DNA from: Cordia subcordata
Taxonomy: Eukaryota > Streptophyta > Magnoliopsida > Boraginales > Cordiaceae
Assembly: GCA_028554755.1 (NCBI GenBank)
Contig: JAPTOF010000005.1
Coordinates: forward strand, 1,757,501 to 1,821,500
Length of the DNA: 64,000 nucleotides
Reading direction: 5' to 3'
Position numbers and translations under genes: made by a program
Part shown: one piece after another, positions 11,701 to 23,571 of the stretch
Layout: each line of letters begins with the position of its first letter
Position numbering within the stretch: the stretch's first letter is position 1
Notes under the pieces: model-generated
Told to the model about the DNA's origin: nothing
The model's input: the letters and a program-made list of their open reading frames with translations, nothing else
Databases searched by the model: none

Positions 11701-12184
11701 TAGATCGATCTAAATCACCTAAAATTCTAACTAGCTAGCCGTAATTCCTAAGTCATAAAGACCACGCTGTAGATCTAAGAGTTGTCGCCTAGGGACGAAC
11801 TCGTACTAAGGCTTAGGTACTAGTTAGGAGGTTAATTAAGAGTCTAAACGAGAGCAACCAAGTATAATCCATCAAGCAACCCTAATGAGAAGTAGTAATC
11901 ACCCATTTGCAAGATGTTTGAATCTCTTTATCTTGCTTGATTTCCCTATCACGCATATACACACCCCCTTTTATTTTCTTGCCCTTAGATTTACATTTCC
12001 AAGCTCCCTTTAAACCTAAAACCCAACAATATTGTAGTTTAAGTCCCAACACATAGCATTTTAGGATATTGTAGCTTAGAACACCACACGTTTGGCCTTC
12101 TCGTGGATTCGACCTCACACGCTACACTACATGCAACCTATGCGCTTGCGAACTATTTTAGGCTTGTGCACGAAAGTAGCATTA
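8710..12184 (+). mobile_element. solo LTR E (Athila-related), interrupted by solo LTR F
   Basis: A diverged LTR occupies 8710-9514 and 11336-12184 (1654 bp once F is removed). It is flanked by a 5-bp duplication gtaaa (8705-8709 and 12185-12189), and the copia reading frame is continuous across the empty site. Its ends read TAATGTG...CATTA where TG...CA is expected. Both changes are transitions of the kind caused by cytosine deamination. There is no internal region, so this is a solo LTR left by LTR-LTR recombination. Confidence 0.8.
9515..11330 (+). mobile_element. solo LTR F (1816 bp) nested in solo LTR E
   Basis: It starts TGATGTGTTG and ends AAATCA, flanked by the perfect 5-bp duplication ctatc (9510-9514 and 11331-11335). 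Removing it restores the phrase 'gtgctatcgcttaaattggtgtaatct', which is matched in the LTR at 5640-5668. The interior has a weak GTCGACC cluster near 9880-9950 and the LTR phrases around 10700-11000. Confidence 0.85.
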
Positions 12185-12189
12185 GTAAA

Positions 12190-13690
12190 GGTTTTGGACC
12201 TTTGGTCCAAACACTTGTAAATGTGAACCGATGGGCTACAAATGCGTATTCATGTGAAAATAAAATGAAAATAATGAAATTGTAAGACATAAGACACGAC
12301 TTATAGCATCAGGTTTTTCACAAATGCTTGGCGTTGACTATGAGGAGGTATATTCTCTTATGATGGATGTAGTTACGTTTTGATATTTAATTGGCCTGGC
12401 AATTTCAAAAGAACTTCACATGCGTCTTCTAGATATGGTAACTGCTTATCTATATGGATCACTTGACAGTGATATTTACATAAAAGTCCCTTAAGGGCTG
12501 AAAATGCTAAAAGCATATAGCAAAGGCATTCAATCAAGTTGCAAAGATCTTTGTATGGATTAAAACAATCTGGATGAATGTGGTAGAATCATCTAAGCAC
12601 ATAACTTCTAAAAGAAGAATGTGTTAATAGTCTTATAAATCGATGTGTTTTTATCAAGAAATCTGAAAATAGGTTTGTTATAATTGCTGTGCACGTTGAT
12701 GATTTAAATATTATCGAGACTATTAAAGAGCTTACAGCTACAGTTTTATATTTGAAAAAGAAATTTAAGATAAAAGATCTTGGAAAAACCAAATTCTGTC
12801 TCGAGTTACAAATTAAGCACTTGTCAAGTGGAATTTGTGTCCATCAAAAAACTAACACTAAAAAAGTTTTGAAGAGATTCAATATGGACAATGCACATCC
12901 ACTAAGTAACCTAATGGTGGTTCACTCTCTTGATAAAGAAGAACCCCCTTTTCATCCTCAAGAGGATAACGAAGAAATACTTAGTCTTGAAGTGCCATAC
13001 CTTAGTGCAATTGGTCCATTGATGTATCTTGCTAACAATACATGCCCATATATTACTTTTGCTGTAAATTTATTAGCAAGATTTAGTTTTGCACCAACAC
13101 GAAAACATTAGAATGGCATCAAACATATATTTCGTTTTCTTTGTAGCACAATTGATATAGGATTGCTATATTTAAAGCGTGCACAACCTAAATTAATTGA
13201 GTATGTAGATACTGTGTATTTATCTAATCCACATAAAGGATGATCTCAAACTAGATATCTCTTTTTGGTACAGCTATTTCTTGGTGCTCTACAAAATAAA
13301 CCATCACTGCTACTTCTTCAAATCATGCTAAAACACTTGCACTTCATGAGATTAGTCAAGAATGTGTTCGGTTGAAATCTTTGATTCAACTCATTGAAGA
13401 TGAATGTGACATCTCAACAAAGAAAAAGGCTCCAACTATACTGTATGAAGATAATACTACATGTATTGCTCAAGTCAAAGAAAGGTACATTAAGGGTGAC
13501 AAAACTAAGTATATTTCATTGAAGTTCTTCTTCATACATGAACTCTAAAGGTGATATTGATGTCTGTCAGATTTGGTCAAGTGAGAATCTAGCTGATCTA
13601 TTCACCAAAGCATTGCCTAGAATAGTGCTGGAGAAACTGGTACACAAGATCGACATACATCGATTTCGAGATCTCTCTTGATTTGTCTTT
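12190..13690 (+). pseudogene. Ty1/copia relic D: reverse transcriptase and RNase H remnant
   Basis: The reading resumes here after the solo LTR. RT motifs are visible (L-A-I-S-K-E-L, T-A-Y-L-Y-G-S-L-D-S-D-I-Y). The catalytic box reads H-V-D-D (near 12691-12705) instead of Y-V-D-D. A 140-codon open stretch at 12689-13111 covers the RT thumb and connection. RNase H remnants follow to about 13680, ending in the phrase F-T-K-A-L-P and a degraded C-terminus. Many stops and frameshifts make it non-functional. Confidence 0.8.
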
Positions 13691-14152
13691 ATGAAAAGGA
13701 GCATTATACGCACTGTAATCTTTTTTCCCTAGCCTAGGTTTTTTCCCACTGCGTTTTTCCTAGTAAGGTTTTTAATGAGGCAATTATAAGCATATACAAA
13801 ATATGTACTCTTTTTCCTTCACTAAGATTTTTGTCCAAAGTTTTAATGAGGCATTTCTTAGTCGATAAATATCCAAGGGGGAGTGTTATGGAACCTGTGG
13901 ATATTCAAGGCCCGTTAGTTGGTGACCCAAGCCCAAGCCCGAGAAGACAAAAGCATGCAAGGTTGGAAATGAAACTTTCTTGGATACCAAGTCATTGTAT
14001 TCTTGGAGACTAAGTCATCATATTTCTACAGAGAGGGGCTTGTTTGTTAAAATCCTACACATTTCAAGAATAATAGAATTACATATTTTCTCTTTGCTCT
14101 CTCTTTATTCATTCTCTTCTTCTCTTTGTTCCTAAGTTTTATAATAGAAACA
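13691..14152 (+). repeat. 3' end of copia relic D: polypurine tract and 3' LTR start
   Basis: The copia 3' untranslated sequence, with repeated 'tttttaatgaggca' phrases, ends in a polypurine tract AAGGGGGAG at 13875-13883. A candidate LTR start TGTTATGG follows at 13884. The LTR end is uncertain; the last plausible CA terminus is near 14152 ('agaaaca'). No matching 5' LTR is in the window. Confidence 0.55.
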
Positions 14153-14821
14153 ACTAGAGAATCCAATTTTTGTCATTTTTAGATCTTGTAGTATTTATTT
14201 ATTCTTTCGGTGAAGTTGTATTGGATTAGTTAATGTTTTTGTTTGTAACTAATGAATTCATCAAAACCAAGCATTGTCGCCTTGTTGAAAACTTTAATCT
14301 TATGCTTAGACCTTTATCACTTGGTATTTCAAACTGTTTTTGACTTACTTGGTGATAAATCTTATAATGTTAAAGTTAATGCTCTGTTGAAGGAAATAAT
14401 ATAGATGATCTGTTTAATGTTTTACCTAAATCAAACTCATAAGTGTATATTCTATGAACATAAAGTTTTTGTAGATATACCGTATATATTCTGTGAACAC
14501 ATAATATAAGAGCTGTGAATGTAAAATATAATTCTTGTGAACATAGATAGAAAAGTTGTAAATATGGTGTAAAACTCATAAAATATAACATTTAAAACTT
14601 GTAAATATTTGCTAGTGAATATGTAATGTAAATTTTTAAACATATCTTATAAGAATTGTGAATAACTAAATTTTATAAATATATAATATAAGATTAAAAA
14701 ATAACTAAAAGTTGTGAATAATATGTTTACAACCTATAAATAATATATTCACAATATGTGAACACTATGTTTACAATCTGCAGATTTCAAGTTCACAAAT
14801 TTTAACCAAACAAATTGTAAG
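14153..14821 (+). repeat. AT-rich degenerate short-period repeat
   Basis: No gene is seen. From about 14440 to 14790 the sequence is a loose repetition of 'ttgtgaata(ca)taa' phrases every 25-35 bases, too diverged to define a unit. It resembles a decayed minisatellite or low-complexity spacer. Confidence 0.4.
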
Positions 14822-15684
14822 TGGCAAGCTTAACTCTAGCTTTCTTTTGAGGGAAGAGGGGTTGAATAGAGTTAAGAACAAATTTCTTGAAAAGTTGCAA
14901 ACTTTAAATCTTCTTCGATTAGCGGAAAGTGTGTTGCACGTAAAATTGACTTGTAACAAGAAAGCACAAACCCAAAAAGCAAGAAAAAGAACACACGATA
15001 TGGAGTTGTTCAGCCACCTAGCCTATATTTACTACCTCGGGCTTCCTACCCTAGGATTTCAAACAAACTCCACTATCACTTTGTGCTTTTCACAAGTTGG
15101 CCAAGCACAAACCAACATACAACTCTTGATTTCCCCAAATTAAGAAACCCCCTTAAGTAATTTCTTATTTTGTTCCCTTAAATACTATTCTACCCAGCAC
15201 CCAACTCTCATAATGTTTAATATATGATTTTACAAGAGAAATCACAATGAAAATTAAAGCACAAGTTGGTATATAGGATTACAGGACAAGACCTATGATT
15301 GCCTCTTTTGAGAAAGATGAAAGATCTTTTCTTTTGAATCTTGTATTGTATTCTTGTTATGAAAAGCTTGAAGAATGATATGTATATATGTATGTGTGTG
15401 TATATATATATATACACACACATACATATATACATACATATATGTGTATGTATGTATGTATATATATATACATACATACATACATACACGTGCCCAATTG
15501 AAAAATATAGCTATTAGAAACAAAGATTTTTTTACCAATATTGACTTTAAAACGTTATTGGTTAAGCTAGGAAAAAGATCGTATAAATAACGACTAGTTT
15601 TGGATAATATTTTTGAAAAATTGTACGATCCAGTCGAAGTTTCTGCATATCGGTTACCCGGCAAACTTCGCCTATCAAGCTTCC
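14822..15684 (+). repeat. repeat family X, copy 1, left part
   Basis: It starts TGGCAAGCT followed by 'gaggggttgaatagag'. The same beginning is seen at 62243 ('tggcaagct...gaggggggtgaatagag'). Both copies share later phrases in order: 'ttcacaagttgg', 'aaagcacaagttgg', 'acaagacctat', 'aatagctgttaga', and a 'tatcggtaccc-gacaa' motif. Copy 1 is cut at 15684 by element B and continues at 26875. There is no coding capacity. The family is unclassified; a non-autonomous retroelement or LTR is possible. Confidence 0.6.
15379..15487. repeat. TG/TA/CA microsatellite with palindromic arrangement
   Basis: Runs of tgta, ta, ca and catacata alternate so that long stretches are self-complementary. It lies inside repeat X copy 1 and is absent at the matching place in copy 2. 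Confidence 0.85.
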
Positions 15685-17576
15685 TGATGTGTTGTGATTT
15701 TGTGTGTGTTTGCATTGTCATTTACTTATATTTTAGAGGTGTTGAGTGCTCATAATGATGTATTAGTGTAGTGCTTTTGATAGGAATAGGCTTAAGCGTG
15801 AACAAATGTGCATATTGAGTTTAAGAGATAAATTGCTACACTAATTGCTTGTTTTCAATGATTTAGGTGAACTTTGGGTTAAGATCAAGATTGGACGATG
15901 AAAGGTGATGAAGATAGGAAATGCACGGGCCTAAGAGAGAAGACCAAAGGCCGAAAAGATAAAGAATAGAGGAATAAAGTCAGCCGGACGACCAAGGAAG
16001 AAGAGCCGGTCGACCAGCTAGGTCGACCGGCCACTCCAGAGAGGTGCCAAAAACAGCCGGACGACCCCCCTTCCAGAGCCGGTCGACCGGCTAGGTCGAC
16101 TGGCCACTCCAGAGAGCATCATTAAAAAGCCGGTCGATTACTCCAGAGGCCGGTCGACCGGCAATTTGCTGAGAACCTATAAATAGGGCTCGATTCTGCA
16201 GAAAAAAAGAGAGAATTTTCGGAGAGATTAACACACACTTCACACCTAAAATTCTCACACACTTAACCCTAGATCCCACCCACTTCACACACATATTTCT
16301 CACTAAGAACCAAGCTTGATTTGGAGGGTTCAAACATTTTGGAATCAAGTTTGCTCAAAAGCTTTGTACAAGATTAGCTAGGATAAAAGGGAAGCTTCAT
16401 TATCTCTCTTTCATTCTATTTCCTATTCTGATTGAGTAGACTTGTGTAGGGTGATTTAACTTATATAATGGGTTAATTATATACTTTTATGATATGGGAT
16501 ATGATGGTTGAATATATATACATGTTTCAAATTGTCTTGTTTAAATGGGTATTTTCTCATTCATTTCTAAGTGTTTGATAAAATGCCTAGATGAATAACA
16601 TGTGTATAAATTGAAGTTTGTTTGTTACTAAACACATCTAGTCCATGTTATAATCATGTCTATGTGTTTATATGCAGATGCTATGAAGTGGGTAATGCTT
16701 TTATTCATGTCTATATGTATATTTGCATTCCTAGTAACGAGCATAACTTCAATATCGCTTACGTGTTGGTTGTTAATTATTTCTAATGGTGCGAACTGAA
16801 CATGACGATGTTTGGTAGTTGAATAGGTTCCATTATTCACGTGCACCTTGGCCTTGAACATGTATGAACGCACTAGCAAGTCAAATCCTGCTATAGTGAC
16901 CTTAGAATGACGAAGTATAACTTAGGGCTAGTCTAGGCCGAGTCTCCTTTGGCTTTAAATCCAGCCAATAGGTTTTCGGATAGGTTTAGTCGACTTTAGC
17001 AACACTAGATATTGGCTTTAAATCCAGCCAAAGGTTTAGGTACTAAGGTAGGTTCATTCTAAGCCACCTAGGAAATTAGTTAGTCACTCTTGAGGCCCTA
17101 GGTGATAAGGACCACGCCGTAGCTCTAGGAGGCGCCGCCTAGGGACAGACCCGCACCGAGTCCTAGGGGGAAATTAGGACACTAACTAGCAACCTAGTTA
17201 AGATCACTCATGATAGTTAGCCGTCATCCCTTAATCCCATAGCATTTGAGTATAGAATTACCCATTCATAAGTCAAAGTCACCCTAATCCCTTCTCAAGT
17301 GTTAGTTCCCTCTTGACTAACTTGTGTTCCCATTTTTCATATTCATAGTTTAGTTTTTATTTTCCTTTACTTAGAGCTCCCGATAATTCAAAAACCCCAA
17401 AAGGAAATATACCTAGTTTAGATCTTTCTTTTTGGCACTTTTTAGAACACCAAGCATAGAATTCACCCACATTATTCACGCCTCCCTATGGTTCGACACC
17501 CGCACTTGTACACACTATATTGCACGATCCGTATGCTTGTGGGTCTTTTAGAGCTTGCACTCGAAAGACGACACCA
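15685..17576 (+). repeat. 5' LTR of element B
   Basis: TGATGTGTTG...GACACCA, 1892 bp. The palindrome cluster is at 16003-16172 and TATAAATA at 16178-16185. The inverted motif TTGGCTTTAAATCCAGCCAA occurs near 16949 and again near 17012. Confidence 0.93.
16003..16185 (+). promoter_or_regulatory. LTR promoter of element B (5' copy)
   Basis: A GGTCGACC/CCGGTCGACCGG palindrome cluster precedes TATAAATAGGG at 16178. It would drive the genomic transcript of B. The number and spacing of palindromes differ slightly from the 3' LTR (25305-25482). Confidence 0.6.
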
Positions 17577-17582
17577 AGTTCT

Positions 17583-17600
17583 TGGCGCCGTTGCCGGGGA
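17583..17600 (+). other. primer binding site of element B (tRNA-Asp type)
   Basis: TGGCGCCGTTGCCGGGGA starts six bases after the LTR end. This is the primer site known for Athila and related elements, complementary to the 3' end of tRNA-Asp. It is unmutated here. Confidence 0.85.
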
Positions 17601-17865
17601 GGCACGGTGATTTGTATTCTTTGCTTGTGTGTTTTGGTAGTTGCTTTTCTTACTTTCTTGCTTTTTCTTCATAGTTTGTTTAGTTTTTGCTTATCTTGTT
17701 TATTGTTCATATTATCTTGCTTTGATCCTTGCTTATCTATTTCAACTTTTGTTTTTTATTTTTATTTTTTTAATAGACTCTTTAGGATTGTGGTTTATTT
17801 GCTGTAGATTTAGGAATACTGAAGTTTTTGGGGATTGAAGTGGTCGGAGTTAAGATAGTTTATGC

Positions 17866-19480
17866 ATGCTTGGTAGGAGGTCCCTTAGAAATCCCTTAGT
17901 TCCTCTTAATCCCGAACCCAATAGAATTGCTAGACATTTCAGGAATTTAGGAGATCTTCTTGAGGAGATGACCGATCCCAACCATCCTCCTAATCCTCCC
18001 AATCCCCCAATGAATCCCATTCCACCTCATGATCACATTGGGCATCAAGCCCAAGCTCATTTTAGACAGGAGCCCCGTAGACCGGATCTACGCATAGATG
18101 AGGAACCCACTCTTAGGTAATTCTTTCTCCCCAAAGCCTTTGAGCCCAATTTGGCTATTCAAATTCCGGGTTTGGGGGAGACGAACTTCGAGATTAAGCC
18201 TAATATGTTGGCTATGCTTCCCTCCTTCTACGGGAGAAGCAATGAGAGTCCTCTAGATCATATCACTAATTTTGTTGAGATGAGTTCCACTCTGTATGTC
18301 CCCAATGTCTCTCAAGAGGTCATACGTCTAAGATTGTTTCCTTTCTCTCTTAAGGACAAGGCTAGGACTTGGTTGCACTCCTTACCCAATGGTTGCATTA
18401 CTACATGGGCTGAGCTTCAATCTAAGTTCTTTCAAAAATTTTATCCCATGGCCAAGACGGCCGACCTTAGGACCGCCATTATGACTTTCTCCCAACAATG
18501 ACCTAGAATTTTTTCATGAGGCTTGGGAGAGGTTCAAGGATCTACTTAGGCAGTGTCGACACCATGGGTATGGCAATCATGACCGAATGCAATACTTCTT
18601 TCGAGGCTTAAATGAACAAAATAGAATGATGGTCAATGCCGCCTCCGGTGGTGGCTTCTATCTTTTGAGACCGACCGAGGCATGGGAGAAAATAGAAATG
18701 ATGGCTGAGAACTCTTTTCAAAATTTTGCAATGGAAAGGTCTAGTCGGGGAGGCAAGAAGAGAAGTGTTAGTGAGGTTGGAGTTTCTTTAGACTTACCTG
18801 CTAAGGTTGAGGCTTTGACAAATAAACTAGATCAATTCATTTCTTTGTCCATTTCATCCCAAGGTCATAGGACTAGTTCTTTAGGTTCTTCCTCCGCCCC
18901 TTTAGTTGTTGAAGTTTGTGCATTGTGCTCCGAGTCATCTTATGAGACCATAGCTTGCCCTTTAGCATCCCAATTTCCTGAATTCATGAAACAGCAAGTG
19001 TGTGCCACACAAGGTTATTCTCGTGAGTATAATCCATACTCGAACATATACAATCCGGGTTGGAGGGACAACCAGAAATTTTCTTGGAGACAAGGACAGC
19101 ATGAGTCTAATTCACATCCTCAAGTTCCACCTCAGTAGCGACCCCGTCCTCAATATACCCCAGGTTTCTATCATCTTAATCAACCCCGTCTCACTAGTGC
19201 TCCTCAACCTCAGGCTTTACCTACTCCCTCTAGTAGCCAACCTCCTAATAATGACATGATGAAGATAATGCAGTTCATTCAGAACCGACAACAGGAATTG
19301 GCAGAAAATAGGCAGCAAATGGCGAGGTTTGAGGCACGATTAGACAGATTGCTAGTCAATTAAGCGCTAGAGACCACGGGAAATTGCCTTCTCAGCGGAG
19401 GTGAACCCTAGAGTCCATCCTGTTCCTCCATCGATACCACTTATCCCCTCGGGCCCAAAGCTAGGCCGTCACCACTCTTA
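17866..19480 (+). pseudogene. element B gag, broken
   Basis: Gag starts M-L-G-R-R-S-L-R-N-P, about 265 bases after the primer site. A Pro/Asn-rich stretch is followed by the retrotransposon gag domain (F-P-F-S-L-K-D-K-A-R-T-W-L-H-S-L-P at about 18340-18390; T-E-A-W-E-K-I-E-M-M-A-E at 18675-18710). Breaks are a stop at 18118-18120, a one-base insertion in 'caacaatgac' near 18497, a stop near 19136 and frame loss after 19360. The zinc knuckle at 18917-18958 reads C-x2-C-x4-Y-x4-C, with the His replaced by Tyr at 18941-18943. Element C keeps the His. Confidence 0.8.
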
Positions 19481-19494
19481 GGAGTGGTCGGGTA

Positions 19495-22400
19495 GTGGAT
19501 AATAGGGTAGGAGTTGACTTTGCAGTGCCTGCACCTAGTGGTCCTTCTGAGTCTAGAGCACCACATGGTAGCCTTATTGAGGGAAATTCTAAAGAAGGTC
19601 CTGTTGAGAAAGATGAGCCCATTAGAGATCATGGAGAGTGTAGTACTTCCCGCCCACATCGGGAGGGAAAAGAGCCTATTGAAGACTCCCATGTATCTAG
19701 AGGTATAGAGCCTAGAGTTCCCTTTCCATCCGCTTTAGAGAGACCTACACCTAGTGAGGACTCTAGGTTCTTCAAGGTTTTAGAGCATCTTAAAGACCTT
19801 AAGGTCAATCTTCCTTTGATAGATGCGATCATTTCCATCCCCTCTTATTCTAAGTTCTTTAAGGATCTTTGTACAAGGAAACGTAGGTCATCGAACATTC
19901 CTAAGAAGGTGAGACTTACGGAGAAGATGAGTAGTATTTGTACTTTGGGCCTTCCGCCCAAGATGAGTGACCCCGGAGCCTTCACCATTCCTTGTAGGAT
20001 CCGTGAGATCCAGATTGATCACGCCTTATTAGATTTAGGATCTAGTGTGAATCTTATTCCCTACTCTGTCTATCAGCAGCTAGGTCTAGGTGAGTTGTCT
20101 CCTACACATGTTACTCTTCAGTTAGCTTATAGGTCTGAGCGTAGACCTAGGGGTGTGATAGAGGACGTTATGGTCTAGGTAGGTGAGTTTGTGTACCCTG
20201 TTGACTTCATAGTGTTAGATATGGATTCGGGACATGACTCTAGACATTCTACACCCATTCTTCTAGGTCGCCCCTTCCTTGCCACCGCAGATGCCATTAT
20301 ACATTGTAGGTCGGGGGTATTGGAAATGAAATTTGGGAATTTGAGATCCACTATGAAGGTTGCAGAGGCAGTGAATAGGGCTAGCATGGGAGAAGAGGAT
20401 GGAGAAGAGTGCTTTAGAGTGGATGTGATTGATTCTTGCACTGAGGATCTTATAGAAAAGACTATGACCGATGGAGAAGACTTGAGGAAATTTGAGGAAT
20501 TGATGTCTAGTTTTGATTTGGAGACCTTAGAGAGGAAATGTGTAGCTTCTACTTCCTTGATTGAGAGCCATTTGACTAATAAATCACTTGAGGTTAATCC
20601 TTCTAGTCTCATTTCTAGTGATGTCCCCATTGATGAGGTCGAGGTTAAATCCCCCTTGGTTGAGCCTAGCCCTTCTTTAGAGCTCAAACCCCTTCCCGAT
20701 CATTTGAAATATTCATTCCTAGGCTCTAGTGAGACCCTTCCGGTCATCATAGCTTCCGATCTTTCTAGTGAGCATGAGGAGCCTCTATTAGAGGTCCTTA
20801 GGAAACATATGAAGGCTATAGGGTGGAAAATTGATGATTTGAGAGGCATAGACCCTTCGGTTTGCATGAATCGTATTCACCTTGAGGATGGAGCCATTCC
20901 TTCTAGGGAAATGCAAAGGAGGCTAAATCCACACATGAGCGAAGTAGTTAAGAAGGAGATCGTTAAGCTTTTAGATGCAGGCATTATTTATCCAATCTCC
21001 GATAGTGAGTGGGTTAGCCTGGTCCAAGTTGTCCCTAAGAAGTCCAGGATCACAGTTGTTGAGAATGAGAGAGGAGAGCTTATCCCTACACGTACTCCCA
21101 CGGGATGGAGAGTTTGTATTGACTATAGAAAGCTCAACTCCAAAACTAGGAAGGATCATTTCCCGTTGCCTTTTCTAGACCAGATCTTAGATAGAGTAGC
21201 TGGGCATAGCTACTACTGTTTTCTAGATGGCTATTCGGGATATAACCAGATCCCTATGTTTCCCGAGGACCAAGAGAAGACCACCTTTACTTGTCCCTAT
21301 GGCGCTTTTGCTTATAGGAGAATGCCCTTCGGTCTTTGTAATGCCCCAGCGACTTTTCAAAGATGTATGATGGCCATTTTTAGTGACATGATTGAGAGAC
21401 ATTTAGAGATTTTCATGGATGATTTCTCGTCTTTGGAGATAGCTCTGATGAGTGCTTGAGTCATCTCTCTTTAGTCTTAGACCGATGTGTGGAGAAGAAT
21501 CTAGTGTTAAGTTGGGAGAAATCCCATTTCATGGTGCAACGAGGGATAGTGTTGGGTCATGTTGTATCATCTAGTGGAATTCAAGTTGACCCAGCTAAGG
21601 TAAAATTAATTGAAAAGTTGCCTGTCCTAAGTGTGTCAAGGATGTTAGATCTTTTCTAGGGCATGCAGGATTTTCTGATGAGATTCATTAAGGATTTTAG
21701 TCACATTGCACGCCCCTTGTCTAGGCTCCTAGCACAAGATGTCTCTTTTGACTTTGATGTTGAATGTGTTAGAGCTTTCAATAGGCTTAAATCCTTATTG
21801 TCTACATCCCCAATTATCCAGCCACCTAACTACAGTCTCCCATTTGAGGTTATGTGTGATGCATCCGATTATGCGATACGAGCTGTTTTAGGTCAAAGAA
21901 AGGATAAGTTGCCCCATGTTGTATACTATGCTAGCAAGACTCTTGATGAAGCACAAAAGAATTATACTACTACGGAAAAAGAGCTTCTAGTAATAGTTTT
22001 CTCCCTTGACAAGTTTAGGTCATACATCCTAGGATCCAAAGTGATTGTCTACACCGATCATGCGGCATTGAAGTATTTGTTGTCTAAGAAAGAATCTAAG
22101 CCCCGCTTGATTAGGTGGTTGCTCCTCCTTCAAGAGTTCGACATAGAAATTCGGGATAAGAAGAGTAGAGAAAATTTAGTTGCAGATCATCTTTCCCGTC
22201 TTGTTAGTGAGTCTTCTAGTGATCCATCTCTTTTTCATGATTCATTCCCCGATGAACAATTATTTGACGTCTCTCATCACATGCCTTGGTTTGCTCATTT
22301 GTCAATTATCTTGCCACAGGGCGTTTTCCTTCCCATTGGGAGAAAAGAGAAAAAGATAGGTTCCTAGCACAAATTAGGCATTTCTTTTGGGAGGATCCCT

Positions 22401-23571
22401 ATCTTTTCAAAGTGTGTGTGGATCAAATGATTCACGGTGTGTGCTGAGGATGAGTTTGAGAGCGTTTTGAGCATGTGTCATGATGAGGGTGTGGGGTCAT
22501 TTTAGTGGGAAGAAGACCGCGCGAAGGTCTTGCAAAGTGGACTATTTTGGCCTACTCTCTTTAAGGATGCCCAAGAATATTGCAAGAAGTGTTTTAGATG
22601 TCAACAATGGGTCCATCTCTAGGAGAAACATGATGCCTTTATCCCCTATTCTTCCTTATGAGTTGTTTGATGTTTGGGGTATAGACTTCATGGGTCCATT
22701 TCCACCTTCCTTTGGGTACCAATACATTTTAGTGGCCGTTGACTATGTGTCCAAATGGGTTGAGGCTATTCCTACACGCACTAATGACCATGGGGTAGTG
22801 GTTAAATTTATTAAAGAAAACATTTTCTCTAGATTTGGAGTCCCTAGGATCTTAATTAGTGATGGGGGTTTGCATTTTCGCCATAGGACTTTAGAGGCCT
22901 TGTTGAGAAGATATTCAGTCACCCATAAGGTAGCCAGTCCTTATCACTCGCAAACTAGTAGACAAGTGGAGGTGTCCAATAGAGAGATCAAGCACATTTT
23001 AGAGAAAACGGTTAGGCCCGATAGAAGAGATTGGTCTATTAGGCTAAATGATGCTTTGTGGGCCTACCGTACCGTCTTTAAGACTCCTATTGGTATGTCT
23101 CCATATAGATTAGTTTTTGGTAAAGCTTGTCACTTGCCGGTAGAACTAAAGCATAGAGCTTATTGGGCAATCAAAGCCCGAAATTTTGACTTGGCAAGAG
23201 CGGGTGAGAAAAGGAGGCTAGACCTAGCGGAATTGGAAGAGTTTAGATTCGCGGCGTATGAGAACGCTAAACTTTATAAGGATAGGATGAAGAGAATTCA
23301 TGATAAACACATTATTAAGAAATCATTCTCTCCTTTTGATAAAGTTTGGTTGTTTAACTCACGATTGAAACCCTTTCCAGGTAAGCTTAAGACAAGATGG
23401 GATGGTCCATATGAGGTGATGATTGCCTATCCTTCCGGAGCAGTCAAGATTAAAGACTTGAAGGATGGCCGAGAGTTGACGGTGAATAGGCAACGCCTGA
23501 AGCACGCATATGATCCGAGCATGGCTCGTGTGGAGGTTCTAATGCTTCAGGATCCCATCTATGGAAGTTAA
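19495..23571 (+). pseudogene. element B pol, broken (protease, RT, RNase H, integrase)
   Basis: The aspartic protease has L-L-D-L-G-S-S-V-N-L-I-P with Asp at 20032-20034. A stop at 20176 precedes the RT frame (20191-21459), which has [11 protein letters not shown] near 21107-21140. The catalytic box F-M-D-D lies at 21412-21423, the form usual in Athila-like elements. A frameshift follows at about 21430 and another near 21655. RNase H (C-D-A-S-D-Y-A near 21860) runs into a frameshift at about 22300. The integrase (22480-23571) has the D-F-M-G, S-D-G-G and E-V-S-N-R-E regions. A cluster of one- and two-base losses lies at 22300-22620. Confidence 0.85.

Noticed and set aside
15217..15590. Three overlapping frames of Tyr/Ile/Thr/His repeats
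   Set aside because: Translations of the TG/TA/CA microsatellite.
16628..16879. Minus-strand frame 'MLVRSYMFKA...' repeated at 25926, 49137 and 58485
   Set aside because: Same reason: a shadow of the LTR sequence, with no recognisable family.
17583..17600. Possible tRNA gene at the tRNA-like sequence
   Set aside because: Only an 18-base complement to a tRNA 3' end is present, directly after an LTR, so it is a primer site.
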